This document shows, in pieces, positions 10,761 to 21,868 of a stretch of 64,000 nucleotides of DNA (position 1 is its first letter; each line of letters opens with the position of its first letter). The DNA lies in contig JAKSZP010009194.1 in the NCBI GenBank assembly GCA_022478985.1, forward strand, positions 248,001 to 312,000. Direction: 5' to 3'. The position numbers and the translations under genes were made by a program. The DNA comes from Massospora cicadina (lineage: Eukaryota > Entomophthoromycota > Entomophthoromycetes > Entomophthorales > Entomophthoraceae). A model generated the notes under the pieces. The model ran no database searches and was not told the origin of the DNA. It was given only the letters and a program-made list of their open reading frames with translations.

Positions 10761-11912
10761 TAATCCTTAACCAAAGATATTCGGGTTAAAGAAGGTTCAT
10801 TATACAAGAAGTTGGAATCTAAGTGGCTGCCCTTTATTCAGCCCTCTGCGAGGACTGATATTATTATGGTGGCCCACCAAACTGTAGGGCATGGAGCTGT
10901 CACTAAGACTCTACAGTGGTTGAAAAATCATTGTTACTGGGATAAAATGCTGGAATCTGTAAACAATGTGTTGGAGTCTTGTCTTACTTGTTAACAACAA
11001 CGTGGTGGAAATCTGTTGTTTCAACATAAAATTATGGGACCTTTCAAACCTTTCTCTACTATGAGTACCTTTGTGATGGGTCCTTTCCCTACTGCCACTT
11101 ATGAACATTGATATATTTTGTTATCTATCAACCATTTTACTAAATGGATTGAAGCTATCTCAGTCTCCACAGTCGCCGTTAAGGCTGCGGCGTCCTTTCT
11201 TTTTAAGCAAGTTTTCACCAGGCATGGTAGCCTGAAAGTCCTGTTATTGAATAATGGGACCAACTTAATTCTCAGGTGGTATCTGAGCTTACTAAATTAA
11301 TGGGTACCTATCAGCCATCTACGTCCCCATATAATCCTTCTACTAATGGTGCAGTTGAACGAGAAAATGGTACCCTTGTAGCCATTCTTTTAAAATGGCT
11401 TCCAATGACCTTAGTAGATAAAATCTTTATCTGTCTAGTGCAATGTTAGCCTATAGAGTTAGCTACCATCGTATAATTGAAATGTCTTCTTTTAAAGCTT
11501 ATTATGGTCGGAATACTACCCTTCCCTCAAGTGTACAACCTATACTTGTGGAAGCTACCCCACAAAGTACTGATTTAGCTATGAGGAGACTAGCTGATGA
11601 AATCATTCGAGTACAAGATTAGCTTCTAGTTCCCTTGCTGCTACCACCTCAAAGGAGGGAACAAGAACCAACGCTAGTAGACCTACGCTACCAGAATATC
11701 AAGTTGGGGATCTTGTACTCTTCTATCACCATAGGCCAGGTGGAAGGATTCAAAAACTTGACACCTTATGGGCTGGTCCTTACCATATTATTTATTGTCA
11801 GGGTATTGAATACTCCATTGCCGCTGTTGATACTGGTACTGTTATCAATAGAGTGCATAGTAGATTTCTTCACAAGTATGTGCCCCTTAGGCATGATCTT
11901 GAAGGGGCATAG
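10761..11912 (+). pseudogene. Element B integrase
   Basis: The HHCC zinc-binding domain spans about 10812-10994 (AHQTVGHGAVTKTL, then VLESCLTC). In the core the second catalytic Asp is replaced in VLLLNNGTNL (11250), while the Glu survives in NGAVERENGTL near 11350. YRVSYHRIIEMSSFKAYYG (about 11455-11510) is the usual core-end block. The C-terminal module at 11694-11912 is open in one frame: GDLVLFYHHRPGGRIQKL, TLWAGPYHIIY and TVINRVHSRFLHKYVP. No chromodomain follows. It would insert element DNA into the genome; it is inactive here. Confidence 0.8.
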
Positions 11913-11963
11913 TTGGGGACTCAACTATGATGACTGAAGTTACTCAAGATCAAGATTTAATAT

Positions 11964-12491
11964 GTCAGTATATGAGATTGCAAAATCTATGTAGGAGATA
12001 TTCAATTCTAGGATAGACCAACGATCAACCCTTCAGAGTTATCAACATTCTCTGAAGGATGATGCTAAGCTATCTGATGAGACAGAAAATAAAAGAAGGT
12101 CAGTCTCATCAAGTAAAAATCTTATTAGATCTGGTCATCATAAGTATGGAATTAATAATCAGCAATATCGGTCATCTAATAAGAAAGGTCTTACCTCAGA
12201 TGCATCCCAAAAATCATCTTGAATATCTACTAAACTATCCCTATAAATATCCTCATCTCTAACTAATAAAAGTACCTCTATTTTTGTCTTGCAGAGCCTA
12301 ATTTTGGTCTTTTTTTTTTTTCATAATTTTGGTCTTTTTTCAGGATTCTGTATTTCCAATTGGAATCAACTATAGCAACGGAACTAATAACTTTGTTGCA
12401 ATTGTGTCAATCTTTGCTAGAGCCATGGAACTAATAATTTCGTAGCCTTTATAGCACCTGCTTATTGTAACTTCTCACGAAATTCCAATAC
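11964..12491 (+). repeat. Element B 3' LTR
   Basis: It starts TGTCAGTATATGAGATTG and matches the 5' LTR to 12491. A 20-bp tandem duplication of an AATTTTGGTCTTTTTT unit near 12298-12342 is absent from the 5' LTR. Confidence 0.8.
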
Positions 12492-15400
12492 ATGTGGTCT
12501 AGAACAGGAACAACCTGGCACCTCAGTTAAAACTGGTACTTACAATATTATGAATGACAATATATACATTTCTGATTTCTTTGTAGATGATGAAACAATG
12601 GACCCAATATATCAGGTTTTTAACAGGGACGTGAACGTCATTACCTGAGCCAAATCAAAGGGAATCAACCCTGAGATTGTGAAGGAAGTGGCTTGACCAT
12701 TTTCTCATCAGCTAGTGGACAATATTGGATCAGCTGAGAACTAGGAGGATTTACTTAAAAAGAGATTAGATGTGGCAAACATATCTATTCCTTTAGCGCG
12801 GTTAAGAAGTCTTGCCATGATTTATTTGTGCAACTAATTCGTTCTCTCAATTCAGCAAATAATGCTGCCATTCACTTAGTAAATAACCTATTTCAATATT
12901 CTGAGTGTACCTATGTGGATATCATAGTTAACCAAGTAAGAGTGAGGGTGATTATTGACAGTGGAGTGCCCATTAACATAGTTTTAACCAATTTGGTGAA
13001 ATGAGTGAAGATTTTACTGGACCAAGAACACTAAAAGGAACATTAGAATAGTCAGACCAGATATTACATTATCTTGTGGATCCTACAGTGCACTTCCGCT
13101 CTGGTTCAGATTTCTTGTGGTATCAGCTCCTGCCATAGTATTTGCAAATCAGAATTATAATATATTTATTGTGATGGAATTTCTGAGAGAATATTGAGTA
13201 GAATGTAACTCAAATAACACTCTGACCATTCTGGGGTGGATCTTAATCTTGGTATATCAGTGGGAAGGAGAACTCCCGGTGACTAGGAAGAACAATTTTG
13301 TAAACTTGAAAAAATGATATTATTCCCATCCAGTACAAGTGGTTGGGCAAAGAACGAAGAGAAATGCCAAAGGAGATCCTGGAAAATTGCAGGATACCAT
13401 GAGAATGGAAACAACAAGTACTATACCACATGTAATGCAGATAATTGTTAACACAAGTTTAACGCTCAAAGTTCCAGAGAAACTATATAGAGAAGTCATT
13501 AGCCCATGAGGTAAATCAAGAATTAAGCTATGGGTAGCACCAGGGATAATTATGCTGTGACACAGAGAAATAAACGTCCTACTGTATAATATGGGAAAGA
13601 AACCAATAAAGATAATGAAAAATCATTCATTGAATTTTTGCATCTAATCTGAATGGCAGAGATCAGAAAATTTCATAATTTTAGAATGTTTCCAAAATAG
13701 GATCACTGGCAGAAACTGCCAAAAGTGTTAAAGATTTATTGGATCAAGAGCATCTGGATTATCTATCTGAAATAAACAAGAATATGTTTTATGATATTTT
13801 TGGGATATTGAAAAATATTTTCCCAAAATGACCATGACCTAAAATGTGCAAAGAACATAATCCATAAAGTTGCCACTGAGGAATATTCGCCAATAATGAT
13901 GAGATATGTACAAAGGTCTAGAGTTGCTGAAGCTGTAATCAGCAAAAATCAACAAGCTATTTGAGCATGGGCTCCTCATTCCATCATTGAGTCCATGGGT
14001 AAGTCTGATCCTCATTTTAAAAAAGAAGGATGTTGCAATTCAAGTAATAATTGATTAGCACTAATTGAACAAAATCACTAAAAAGGAATCTTATCAACTG
14101 CCCAGGATTGATGATGTGCCCAAGAGACTATGGAACGCCAATACTTTTTGGTGATGGACTTAATTTCTTAGATATTACTAAATTGTTTTTCTAATGGAAG
14201 ACTAAGGAAAATGTGCAATCATTATTTCACAGGGACTTATCAGCTGACCCAAATGCCCCAGGGATTGTGTAACGCGCTGGCCACATTCAGAGAGCAATGG
14301 ACTCTATCCTCAATGACATGAAGCTATCCTGCATCTTAATATAAAAATTTATTTGAGGTGGGTTGACCTTGGACAAATGTACCACACTAAGAATGTTTTC
14401 TAGCCAGTACATGTTTCAAACTCAAAAACTGCACTAGGAGTGGAAGCAGTTTGCATCTTAATATATCTATGGAAATAAATGTGTTCAGTAAGGCCTTCAA
14501 ATCCATTTGGAGCACTTAGAAGAGGTGGTTAAGCGCCTGGCGATGGCAAACTTGAAAATCAAGCCAAAGAAATGTCACTTCTACATGAAGGAGTTTGAGT
14601 ACTTGGGGGTTGTTATAAACTCCAGTGGGCTGTAACCCCAGCAGCAGAAGATTATGGCAAACAAACAGATTTCAGTTCTAAAGAGCGTTTGGATATCCAA
14701 GTATTTCTTTGTATGGTTGGGTACTATCGCCAATTCATTAAAATCTTTTTTAAAATCATGGAGCCATTATTTTACTTATTAAAGGATCCAAAAAAGGATT
14801 CATGAGGAATGATGAAGCTCAGAATTTAGTTCAATGAGTTAATCCAATACTTAATAACTAGTCCCGTGTTTAAATACCCAAATTATGATCAGGAATTTTT
14901 CATATAAACTGATGCATCATTAACGTTGATTGGTGCTGTTTGAGTCAAGTGGATGAAGACAGGGACATACTCCGGTGGCCTATGAGAGGTAAAAATAACA
15001 CCAGCAGAAAGGAACTATATTATGACAGAGCACAAGTGCCCCACTGTTATCTATGCCTGCAAGCAATTCTGAGTATAAATCCATGAAACACGCTTCAAAG
15101 TGGTTACCAACCACTTGTCTTTACACTGGCTCCATAACCTGAAGGAACCAGAGGTGCGACTGGTCTGATGGGTTTTAAAAATTAAAAGCCTATGATTTTG
15201 AGATATTGCATCAGGCCAGAGCAGCACATTAAAATGCTGACGTATTATCAAGATTGCCTGCAGTCCAAGTTGTCTACCATCAAGCGGACATGTTATTCAA
15301 AAGGATGATTAAAAGTAATGTTGGGGATGAATCCCAAGAATTCAAATTATGCTAAGAAAAGCAATGGAAAACACCAAGATGAAAAATGGACAATTATTCA

Positions 15401-16480
15401 AAATAATTGATGGAAACCAGTTTTTATTACTAAAACCTTCATAAAGAGCGGAAATAGTCCAAGCTGCACAAAAAGTGATCAGCCATGGTGGCCTAAGGAA
15501 ACCAATAGACCATATTCACCTGTATTACTACTGGGAATTGATCAACTATGATGCCACTGACTACCTGGCCTGTTGTGTGGAATGCCAACTCCACAAGCAT
15601 CATACGAATTTAACAGGATATAGGCTAGTACGCCCTGGATTTACGTGGCACATGGCGTCAATAGACGTGATGGGACTCTTGAGTATCAGTGCAGGAGGTG
15701 CAAAATACATCATAGTGGCAATAAACCATCAATCTAGATAGGTAGAAGCCAGAGCCTTGAGCAAAGTGGATGCCATGAGCATGACGAAGTTCATTTTGGA
15801 TCAAGTGTATACCGTACAGATGCACTCAAGTTATCTTATTGATAATGGAACCAATTTACCTCCTATGTAATACTGAGCCTTACCAAATTGAAGGGTATCA
15901 GAGGAATGGTTTTAGTTCTAGTTTGGCCAGAAACAAAAAGAATTATGTAGTGAGTGATTATAATGCTAGCTATGACGCCAAGAAAATTGGTTTCAGGGAA
16001 AATTCCACTTGTGGGGACATACCTAAGTTTGGTTACCTTTGCATATAACATAAGTCATCATACAGTTACAGGAAAAATGCTGTTTGAATTACTTTATGGA
16101 TGAAGGGCAGCATTACTCCCAAATTTGTATTCTGCCATAAAGCCAGCAGCAGATATGCATACTGATCAATACCTGAAATGACTGGCCAGTATAATTATTG
16201 AACTTCAATCACAGGTGTTCTATACCACAAAAAAGAAAAGGATTAAAGCAAAGTCAATGGACAACAAGAGCCAACCAGCGATACAAGAGTGCCATGTGTG
16301 GGATAGGATAGCCTATTGTGACACCCACGTGTTTGGATGAATAAACAAGCGGGATGTTTTGTGGTTGGGTCCAATTGAAATAATTTTTAAGTCCAACTGA
16401 TGCCTAAATGATTAAGAACATTATGGATGGTCATGTAGTGATTTGGGTCTATAAAATATATCTCAACTATTGGATCTAGG
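12492..16480 (+). pseudogene. E1 pol: protease, RT, RNase H and integrase remnants
   Basis: Coding of E1 resumes right after element B with TYNIMNDNIYISDFFVDD. The protease is clear at about 12905-13005, VRVRVIIDSGVPINIVLTN, with an intact DSG at 12957-12965. RT blocks are LFEHGLLIPSLSPWV (near 13960), KITKKESYQLPRIDDV (near 14070), TQMPQGLCNALATF (near 14245) and EINVFSKAF (near 14470); the catalytic box is destroyed by a 109-bp insertion. LKIKPKKCHFYMKEFEYLG follows. RNase H shows TDASLTLIGAV and VVTNHLSLHWLHNLKEPE. Integrase at 15475-15741 keeps the zinc domain end (ACCVECQLHKHH) and SIDVMGLL, then YLIDNGTNL near 15837. No chromodomain was seen. Confidence 0.75.
14344..14452 (-). mobile_element. 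109-bp retroposon with 13-bp target duplication
   Basis: GCATCTTAATATA occurs at 14331-14343 and again at 14453-14465, exactly flanking 109 bases foreign to RT. Read on the minus strand the insert ends in AAATAAATTTT, like the A-rich tail of a short non-LTR retroposon. It sits just before the catalytic box of E1 RT. A GTTTCAAACTC stretch at about 14413 loosely resembles a pol III B box on the plus strand, so a SINE origin is possible but unproven. Confidence 0.6.
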
Positions 16481-16632
16481 GTGGAAAAAGTGCAATGTCC
16501 ATGAAGAATCACTGAACCTAGAAAAAATAGATTAAATCTTAGTGTTGGTCAAGTCCCAGGTAGGGGCCGCTGACCCATGATAACTAATTAATTATTAAAA
16601 ATATACCTATTGTAAGTCACGGGGAACATCCC

Positions 16633-17055
16633 ATGGATGTTGATTGGGACATCTTCCCATTCCCAAGTAAAAAGACACCAAAGAGGATGGCGGTACCTCT
16701 CATTACTCAGGGCGATCTCGCTCATGTAGTAGATGGGCGATGGGTAACAGCTCTTCCACTTTGGATCCCACCCCCAGTACCCACACTCACCTCAGCAGAA
16801 CTGTTACAGGGAATTGGTGAAATCTGCGCCAAAATTGTCAAATTGAAATCGGATGGATCTAATTTAAGTGGCAATCTGGTCAATGCCCAAATCTCAAATG
16901 GCCAGGAAGGCATGAAGACTGAGTTATCAGCCAGAATGCCTGACAGTTCCAATTTGACCAATATGTCAATTGAACAAAGCACCCTTCTACCAAAGTCGTT
17001 GAGGATCATCCTTGATGATCAGGTTTGGCATCAGGCGCCACTGACAAGGGCTTAA
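16633..17055 (+). pseudogene. Unknown 140-residue open frame
   Basis: The frame opens MDVDWDIFPFPSKKTPKRM and continues through PLWIPPPVPTLTSAELLQG to a stop. It is proline-, serine- and asparagine-rich and followed by more readable but broken sequence with the same composition to about 17400. Compositionally it resembles the LINE ORF1-like genes at 24933-26607 and 55774-57464, but I see no shared motif that proves relation. Base composition is richer in GC than the flanks. Possible piece of a Gag- or ORF1-type protein; function not known. Confidence 0.35.
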
Positions 17056-17492
17056 AGTCCCCAATTGGCAATTTGGGCGTTGCTTCCAATGTGATTTCAC
17101 TGACCAAATGAACAGCCCAGCGACCAAGCGTGGGTGAGTTGGGTGTCCCAAACCTGTTCCCAACCAAATGGACCCGCCCCTATGTGGGGTGGCCTTGGGG
17201 GATTCCCATCGCTCGTCAGGCCAAATGCTGTCATGCCAACCATTGGAAATTTAATTGAGCCTCAGTTTGGACGTTTGAGGTCAAACTGACAGTGACTCGG
17301 CCCACTGCCAAATTTTGTGATGTCAGTTCTCAAGGAACAAACTCGCCCATTCCCAAACAATTTGCCAGTCAGGTCAAAATTGCAGGACCCAATACTGGCT
17401 TGTCACTACCCCAATTGACCACTATTTAATCAGTTGCATAGCACTGAGAAAATTGTTGGTTTATTTTCTTACTTTTCCTTCAAATAAAAATT

Positions 17493-18051
17493 TTGCCAAA
17501 AAACCAAACAATTTTTATTATCTCTTCTGACCGCATCCCTGAAGGCGTTTCCCTGGTGGCCCATCAGTCCATATACCAGATGGGCTCTACCAGTACTCTT
17601 GGTCACTATGGCCCCCTCCATTGTCAATTGGGTTCAGTGAGTCCAATAATTTTGGCTCTACAACCCCATTATCACTAACTTCTGGCAGCAATACATGGGG
17701 ATCTTATAGCTGTATGTCCACCAATTGCAAGAGAGAATCTGTCTCCTTACCACCCTGATTGAAATGGCCCCATATGCCGAGGACCTCGTTGAGACTATCT
17801 CAGTTATCCCACCCCCTGCAGCAAGCCCTCCTGGGTTGGGAGTGGGTTCAGTGTGGTTTGTCATCAGGATCATACTTACCATTATGCTGCACCAACAATT
17901 CGTTGTTTCCCAATGCCCTGCTCCATATCAAGTCGTTTGGTTAGCAATACCTCTGGCATTCTGGATTGCTTTTTGGGTGCTTATGCATCCCAACTGGCAG
18001 GCCAGTCTAAACTTCTTCTGCCATTTCCATGACACCTATGAACTACAATAA
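17493..18051 (+). pseudogene. Unknown coding remnant with hydrophobic segments
   Basis: Two overlapping open pieces (17493-17678 and 17725-18051) read MPKNQTIFIISSDRIPEGVS and, later, SVWFVIRIILTIMLHQQFVV and WLAIPLAFWIAFWVLMHP. The second has two strongly hydrophobic stretches that could be membrane segments, though in a decayed sequence this may be chance. It continues the proline-rich region before it. No family recognised. Confidence 0.25.
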
Positions 18052-18194
18052 CTGGTTAAGTTCAAAAAATGAACTGCTGAACCAGAGTAGGGAAAATGAA
18101 AAGATGAACCCCTAACCTAATTATAGGTTAAGTTTCATTGCAAAAAAGAAAAAAATAGCATAATAGAAAATTACAGAAAAATAATATAAAAATA

Positions 18195-18500
18195 CTAGCC
18201 AATTTATCTGTGCTTTGCTACAGTGTCTATAAAGTTTCAGATTTTCAATTTATTAATTTATATTATATATTATAGATAAATTAAACCACTCAGCCAAATC
18301 TAATTGCTCAATCAAATCAACCAAAAACCACCAATCACTCAGGTAAACCTAACTGAAATTATCAAAACAACCAATAACTAATCACCCCTCAAAGCTAAAC
18401 TGTGTCCTATCAATTTGACCAAAAGCCATCAACCACTTGGCCAGATAAAAAAACCTATTGAATCAATTAAATAACACCAAACTGCTACCTGAAACATCTC
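18195..18500 (+). repeat. Dispersed AT-rich repeat family H, copy 1
   Basis: It starts ACTAGCCAATTTATCTGTGC TTTGCTACAGTGTC and continues into CCACTCAGCCAAATCTAATTG units. The start and the following body align with 58292-58560. The body is a degenerate array with a spacing of roughly 40-45 bases (AATCAACC...CCATCAACCACT...GGCCA). Confidence 0.6.
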
Positions 18501-18556
18501 TTTATACTTGAAATCATTGAGCATGTGACTAAACATCCAATTTTCCCCCTTCCCCC

Positions 18557-18600
18557 TTGGCTATGCTAGGCTAAGGGAACTTAGTCTAGCATGCTAAAGG
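18557..18600. other. Short imperfect inverted repeat
   Basis: CTTGGCTATGCTAGGCTAAG is followed closely by CTTAGTCTAGCATGCTAAAG, which can pair with it over about 16 of 20 positions. It lies in non-coding AT-rich DNA and could be a small foldback element. Confidence 0.4.
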
Positions 18601-19120
18601 TATAATCGAGTTTTTTAACATATTTTGCTCTATTTTTATCCTGCATTTATTTTTTGTCAGCAAGAAGGGTCCCATGGTCCCCTTGCCTAAAAATAAAGTG
18701 ATTATGCGGCATAAAATCCTCTCAAGCCTATTGGCTATCAAGTGTAGTATCTGATATAATATCTGTTTTTAACAAATTAATATGTAAGGTTTCCTGGTCC
18801 TCTTATATTGAATAAAGTGAGTATGCGATATATCTTCCAAACTACTAAATCAACTTCTACTTAACTTTCCAAAAGTATTTTATTAATTAGGTGAACCAAA
18901 TTAGTCAGGGTTTTAAAATATATAATCCTAACATCCAGATACCCATGCTTTGCTACAGTATTTAGTTTATCAAATGATAAGCTCACATTTTAGCCTATAG
19001 GCTGTGCCAGTACTACCCTTGAGCCACTCAGACTAACAGCTCCACTGTTGCCCTCATGGATGGTGAGCTGATTTTCCTAACTTTTAATCTACTTAAACTC
19101 TAATACTGATTTTTGTTGAG

Positions 19121-19599
19121 TTTCAGGTGAGCAATTTGGTGAATTATTAGATAATATTCGCCAATTCTCACTCACTCACCCAAATAAATTGAACCCGTCA
19201 GACTTGATAGTTTCAGGTATGATCTTATTTGCCAATTTTCACCCACCCAATTAAATAGATAATGCTTATCAGACTCAATTAGCTTCAGATGACAAATTGT
19301 GAATTATTAGATAATATTCGCCAATTCTTTCCAACCCACCCAAATAGATTGAACCTATTATACTCAATAGTTTCAGATTTGATTTTATTTGCCAATTTTC
19401 ACCCACTTACCCAAATAGATTAAACTTATTAGAATTGATTAGCTTCGGTGAGCAATTGTGAATTATTCAACAATATTTTTCAATCTTCACCCACTCGCCC
19501 AAATAGATTAAACTATCAGGCTCAATAATTTCAGATTTGATAATATTTGCCAATTCTCACCCACTCACCCAAATAGATTAAGCCTATCAGACTTGAAGG
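19121..19599 (+). repeat. Dimeric minisatellite, three units of about 160 bp
   Basis: Two subunit types alternate. Type A is 86-90 bp (19121-19210, 19283-19370, 19443-19528) and contains GAATTATTAGATAATATTCG. Type B is 71-72 bp (19211-19282, 19371-19442, 19529-19599) and contains TTTGCCAATTTTCACCCA. All start with a TTTCAG or CTTCRG motif and share CCCAAATAGATT. The A and B types are related, so the array grew from a monomer to a dimer. Confidence 0.85.
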
Positions 19600-19606
19600 T
19601 TTCAGA

Positions 19607-19636
19607 TGTCAGTCAGTCAGTCAGTAAGTCAGTCAG
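19607..19636 (+). repeat. GTCA microsatellite
   Basis: GTCAGTCAGTCAGTAAGTCA and two more units follow directly after the minisatellite. Confidence 0.85.
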
Positions 19637-19899
19637 TGAATGTGTCTTATTAAGTAGATCCTATAAAAATATATAAAAAATTCGTTACCTTATTAAGTAA
19701 TAACTTAATTTTGCATCATCAAAAAGCACTGGTTATGTGCCCTTATGTTATCAGTAGTACCAACTCAGGTTGAAACTGGTTCTGCCATGAGTAGTCACAA
19801 GGCGCTAAAAGAAAAAAACATATTAATAGAATCAGGATGGGTTGAAATGGGTTTTGCTGGACGTAGTCCCTAAAAAATGAAGCAAATCATGGGAGAATA

Positions 19900-20229
19900 C
19901 AGGGAACAAAGAATTGTAGAAGCCACGCATGAAGATCCTTTAAACAAAAAGGTGTCATATAGCCCTGAACTTTTGTAGATAAGACACTTAAACTAGGCTG
20001 GCATGCATGTGGCCATGGGAACTGTGCTCTGCAGAGTTGGAAGCGAGGAGGACATGGAATATAAACGTGCTAAGGAGAACAATTAATCAGAGATGCATTT
20101 ATCAAGAGATGGAGATGAACCAAGAGAAATCCAATTTTAAACCATGCTGGAGGCATCAGTCCAAAATGAAGTGTCGTATGTACCCAGAAAATCTTCATCA
20201 CTGGATAATCTGGCCAAGATAGTGGATGC
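19900..20229 (+). pseudogene. Readable coding stretch upstream of the E1 3' LTR
   Basis: One frame reads KKVSYSPELL, GSEEDMEYKRAKENN, SRDGDEPREIQF, EASVQNEVSYVPRKSSSLDN and AKIVDALGLFPILPNF with only four stops in about 130 codons, running into the LTR. It occupies the place after integrase and before the 3' LTR. It could be the end of E1 pol, a third ORF, or a foreign fragment. No motif was recognised. Confidence 0.3.
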
Positions 20230-21382
20230 GTTGGGACTTTTTCCCATATTACCCAACTTCATTAATTATGATTCATCTGCTTATCCACCAGGGGATTCCT
20301 CCCACTAGAGGATGTGGGGGTTGTCAATTTTATATATGATAAATATTGTTCAGAGAAATATTCTCAGCTAATATTTAATGATCTGCTGGATTAAAATCCA
20401 CCAAATCAAGGGGTTTTCATTAAGGATGATCCCCAACAATAAAAAAGTGATTAGGGTATTACTTTCAATATCAAAAACTTAACTAGCTTGTAGGAGTTGA
20501 TCAAGTTTAGTTGCCAAGTGATTAAGGGGTTTATGAGTTGCTGGTGAGTAATGTTGCCTATGATACAGCAACTTTTATTTTACTTTTGAAACACAATCTG
20601 TTGTTTATGAGTAAGAGTCCCATTACCTAAGCAGGTTGTTACCAAAAAAGGGAAATTTATAGGGAGTTGAGCAAAGACATTATGATATGTTCTTTGGTTC
20701 AACTCAGAAGAGGTCACAGTTATGTAGGGAGAGAACCCAATTAATCTGATGAGGAAGATCATTGTTTTGCATGACCCTGGAGGGTTAATTAATTGGCGAT
20801 GGCTGCTGTTCCCAATTGGGGTGACACCTGAAGAGTTGGGCGCTGAGTTCCCTATTAATTCTCCTAGGTTTTTCTTAATAAAGGAGATCTGATTAAAATA
20901 AAACTTTCCAATAAAGTTTTATAATCTAGACAGTTTTCTCTTGTGATTAGAGTTGAAAGGACAAGAGAATTCTTTGTCTATATAATTGTTGATCACCTCA
21001 GACTCTGCATGACAAGAAGGAAGGAGAACTGCTAAACCTAATTCTAGATTAAGTTCTACTAAAGTGATGGTAGAAACTTTGAACTGAGCGAGTTTACTTT
21101 CTACTGAAGAGGGAAGAAGTCCCTACAGATTTTCCAGCATTTCATTCAAAATTAGGACAAGCATCAGGTTAGCGTTGGACTTAATAACCATCTTGATTAT
21201 CAGAGATCAACTAGAGTATTATTCTTCATATATATTTCTACCCGTCATAAATAACAAGCTACTATTCAGATAACGCTCATACAGGAACCTGTGCATGTTA
21301 ATCAGGGGATAAGAAGCGAGCTATTACTCCAAAAGATTGGCTAATACTGAGTTCTTACAAGAAGGCTCCCAAAAAATTAACA
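20230..21382 (+). repeat. E1 3' LTR
   Basis: It matches 3035-4188 over its whole length and ends ATTAACA. The following five bases are ATCAC, against ATCGC before the 5' LTR. The central block (20698-20850) is nearly identical to 3510-3660, while the ends have diverged more. Confidence 0.75.
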
Positions 21383-21868
21383 ATCACGTTGTGAAGATTG
21401 ATGACAGCTTCTATCCAGGCTCTTGCGCCCACAGGCTCCAGATCCTCTAAAATGACAGCCTCTATGGTTTAATGATTGAGCGGAAGTTTCATCCACTCAA
21501 GCACATCTTCAGTGCAAACCTGAGACAAATTGAAAAATACTGCCATGTCCATTGAGATTTAAGTATCTAGCCAGCTTTTGGTAGCCCAGCGGAGAACTTG
21601 TAATCTCTTCAAAGGCAGCAATAGCAGGCTTAATGTTTTTCATAATCCACTGAATTACCATGGATTACGGGAACTAAAATGCCTCATACTGCTTGATATT
21701 GTGGGAGGATATACTGCGATGTGAAAGCATATCTTTTTTCAGGGCTTATACTTTATGGACGCCTTGATGATGGCTTGACCATTGTAGTGATTGATCCCTA
21801 CAACAAGATTTTTTAATTTTTGACAAATTAGTCTGGTTGTCTGATCTGTCATACTTGATTTCTGACAT
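21383..21868 (-). pseudogene. N-terminal part of the unknown gene split by element E1
   Basis: A minus-strand ATG at 21866-21868 opens MSEIKYDRSDNQTNLSK. After frameshifts the reading passes through IKPAIAAFEEITSSPLGYQK and VLEWMKLPLNH to VGARAWIEAVINLHN at the E1 edge. Joined with 2720-3034 this makes about 265 residues. The join restores a sensible reading frame, which supports both the gene and the E1 insertion. Several stops and at least two frameshifts show it is no longer functional. Function not recognised. Confidence 0.5.

Larger units (their letters stand above)
5569..12491 (+). mobile_element. Element B: Ty3/gypsy retrotransposon nested in E1
   Basis: It is bounded by direct LTRs at 5569-6075 and 11964-12491. 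The internal region has gag with a collagen-like segment and CCHC knuckle, protease-like region, RT, RNase H and integrase, in that order. It sits in the gag-protease interval of E1, whose reading resumes at about 12500. Total length is about 6.9 kb. Stops and frameshifts are spread through every domain, but long open pieces remain. No clean target duplication could be fixed, because the 5' end of the 5' LTR is degenerate. Confidence 0.85.
16560..20229. other. Block inserted near the 3' end of E1: coding remnants and AT-rich repeats
   Basis: E1 integrase coding fades out near 16480 and the E1 3' LTR begins near 20230. The 3.7 kb between is mostly not E1-like. It holds two proline/serine-rich coding remnants (16633-17055 and 17493-18051), a dispersed AT-rich repeat from 18195, a dimeric minisatellite (19121-19599), and a readable coding stretch next to the LTR (about 19900-20229). 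Stretches 18500-19120 and 19640-19900 show no gene. Exact insertion edges could not be fixed. Confidence 0.5.
3035..21382 (+). mobile_element. Element E1: Ty3/gypsy retrotransposon expanded to 18.3 kb by nested insertions
   Basis: Two LTRs in the same orientation, 1154 bp (3035-4188) and about 1153 bp (20230-21382), bound this element. The flanking 5-mers are ATCGC on the left and ATCAC on the right, a target duplication with one change. Between them lie a primer-binding site, gag, protease, RT, RNase H and integrase of one element. They are interrupted by element B (5569-12491), a 109-bp retroposon (14344-14452) and a block at about 16560-19700. With these removed E1 is roughly 8 kb. Its coding regions have many stops and frameshifts. 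Confidence 0.75.

Noticed and set aside
12298..12342. T-run and duplicated AATTTTGGTCTTTTTT in the B 3' LTR as a third micro-retroposon
   Set aside because: The 5' LTR also has CAT after the T run, so a plain 20-bp tandem duplication explains it.
5569..12501. GGTCTA on both sides of element B as a 6-bp target duplication
   Set aside because: Comparison with the 3' LTR shows the left GGTCTA is probably a decayed form of the LTR start TGTCAGTAT, so the match may be chance.
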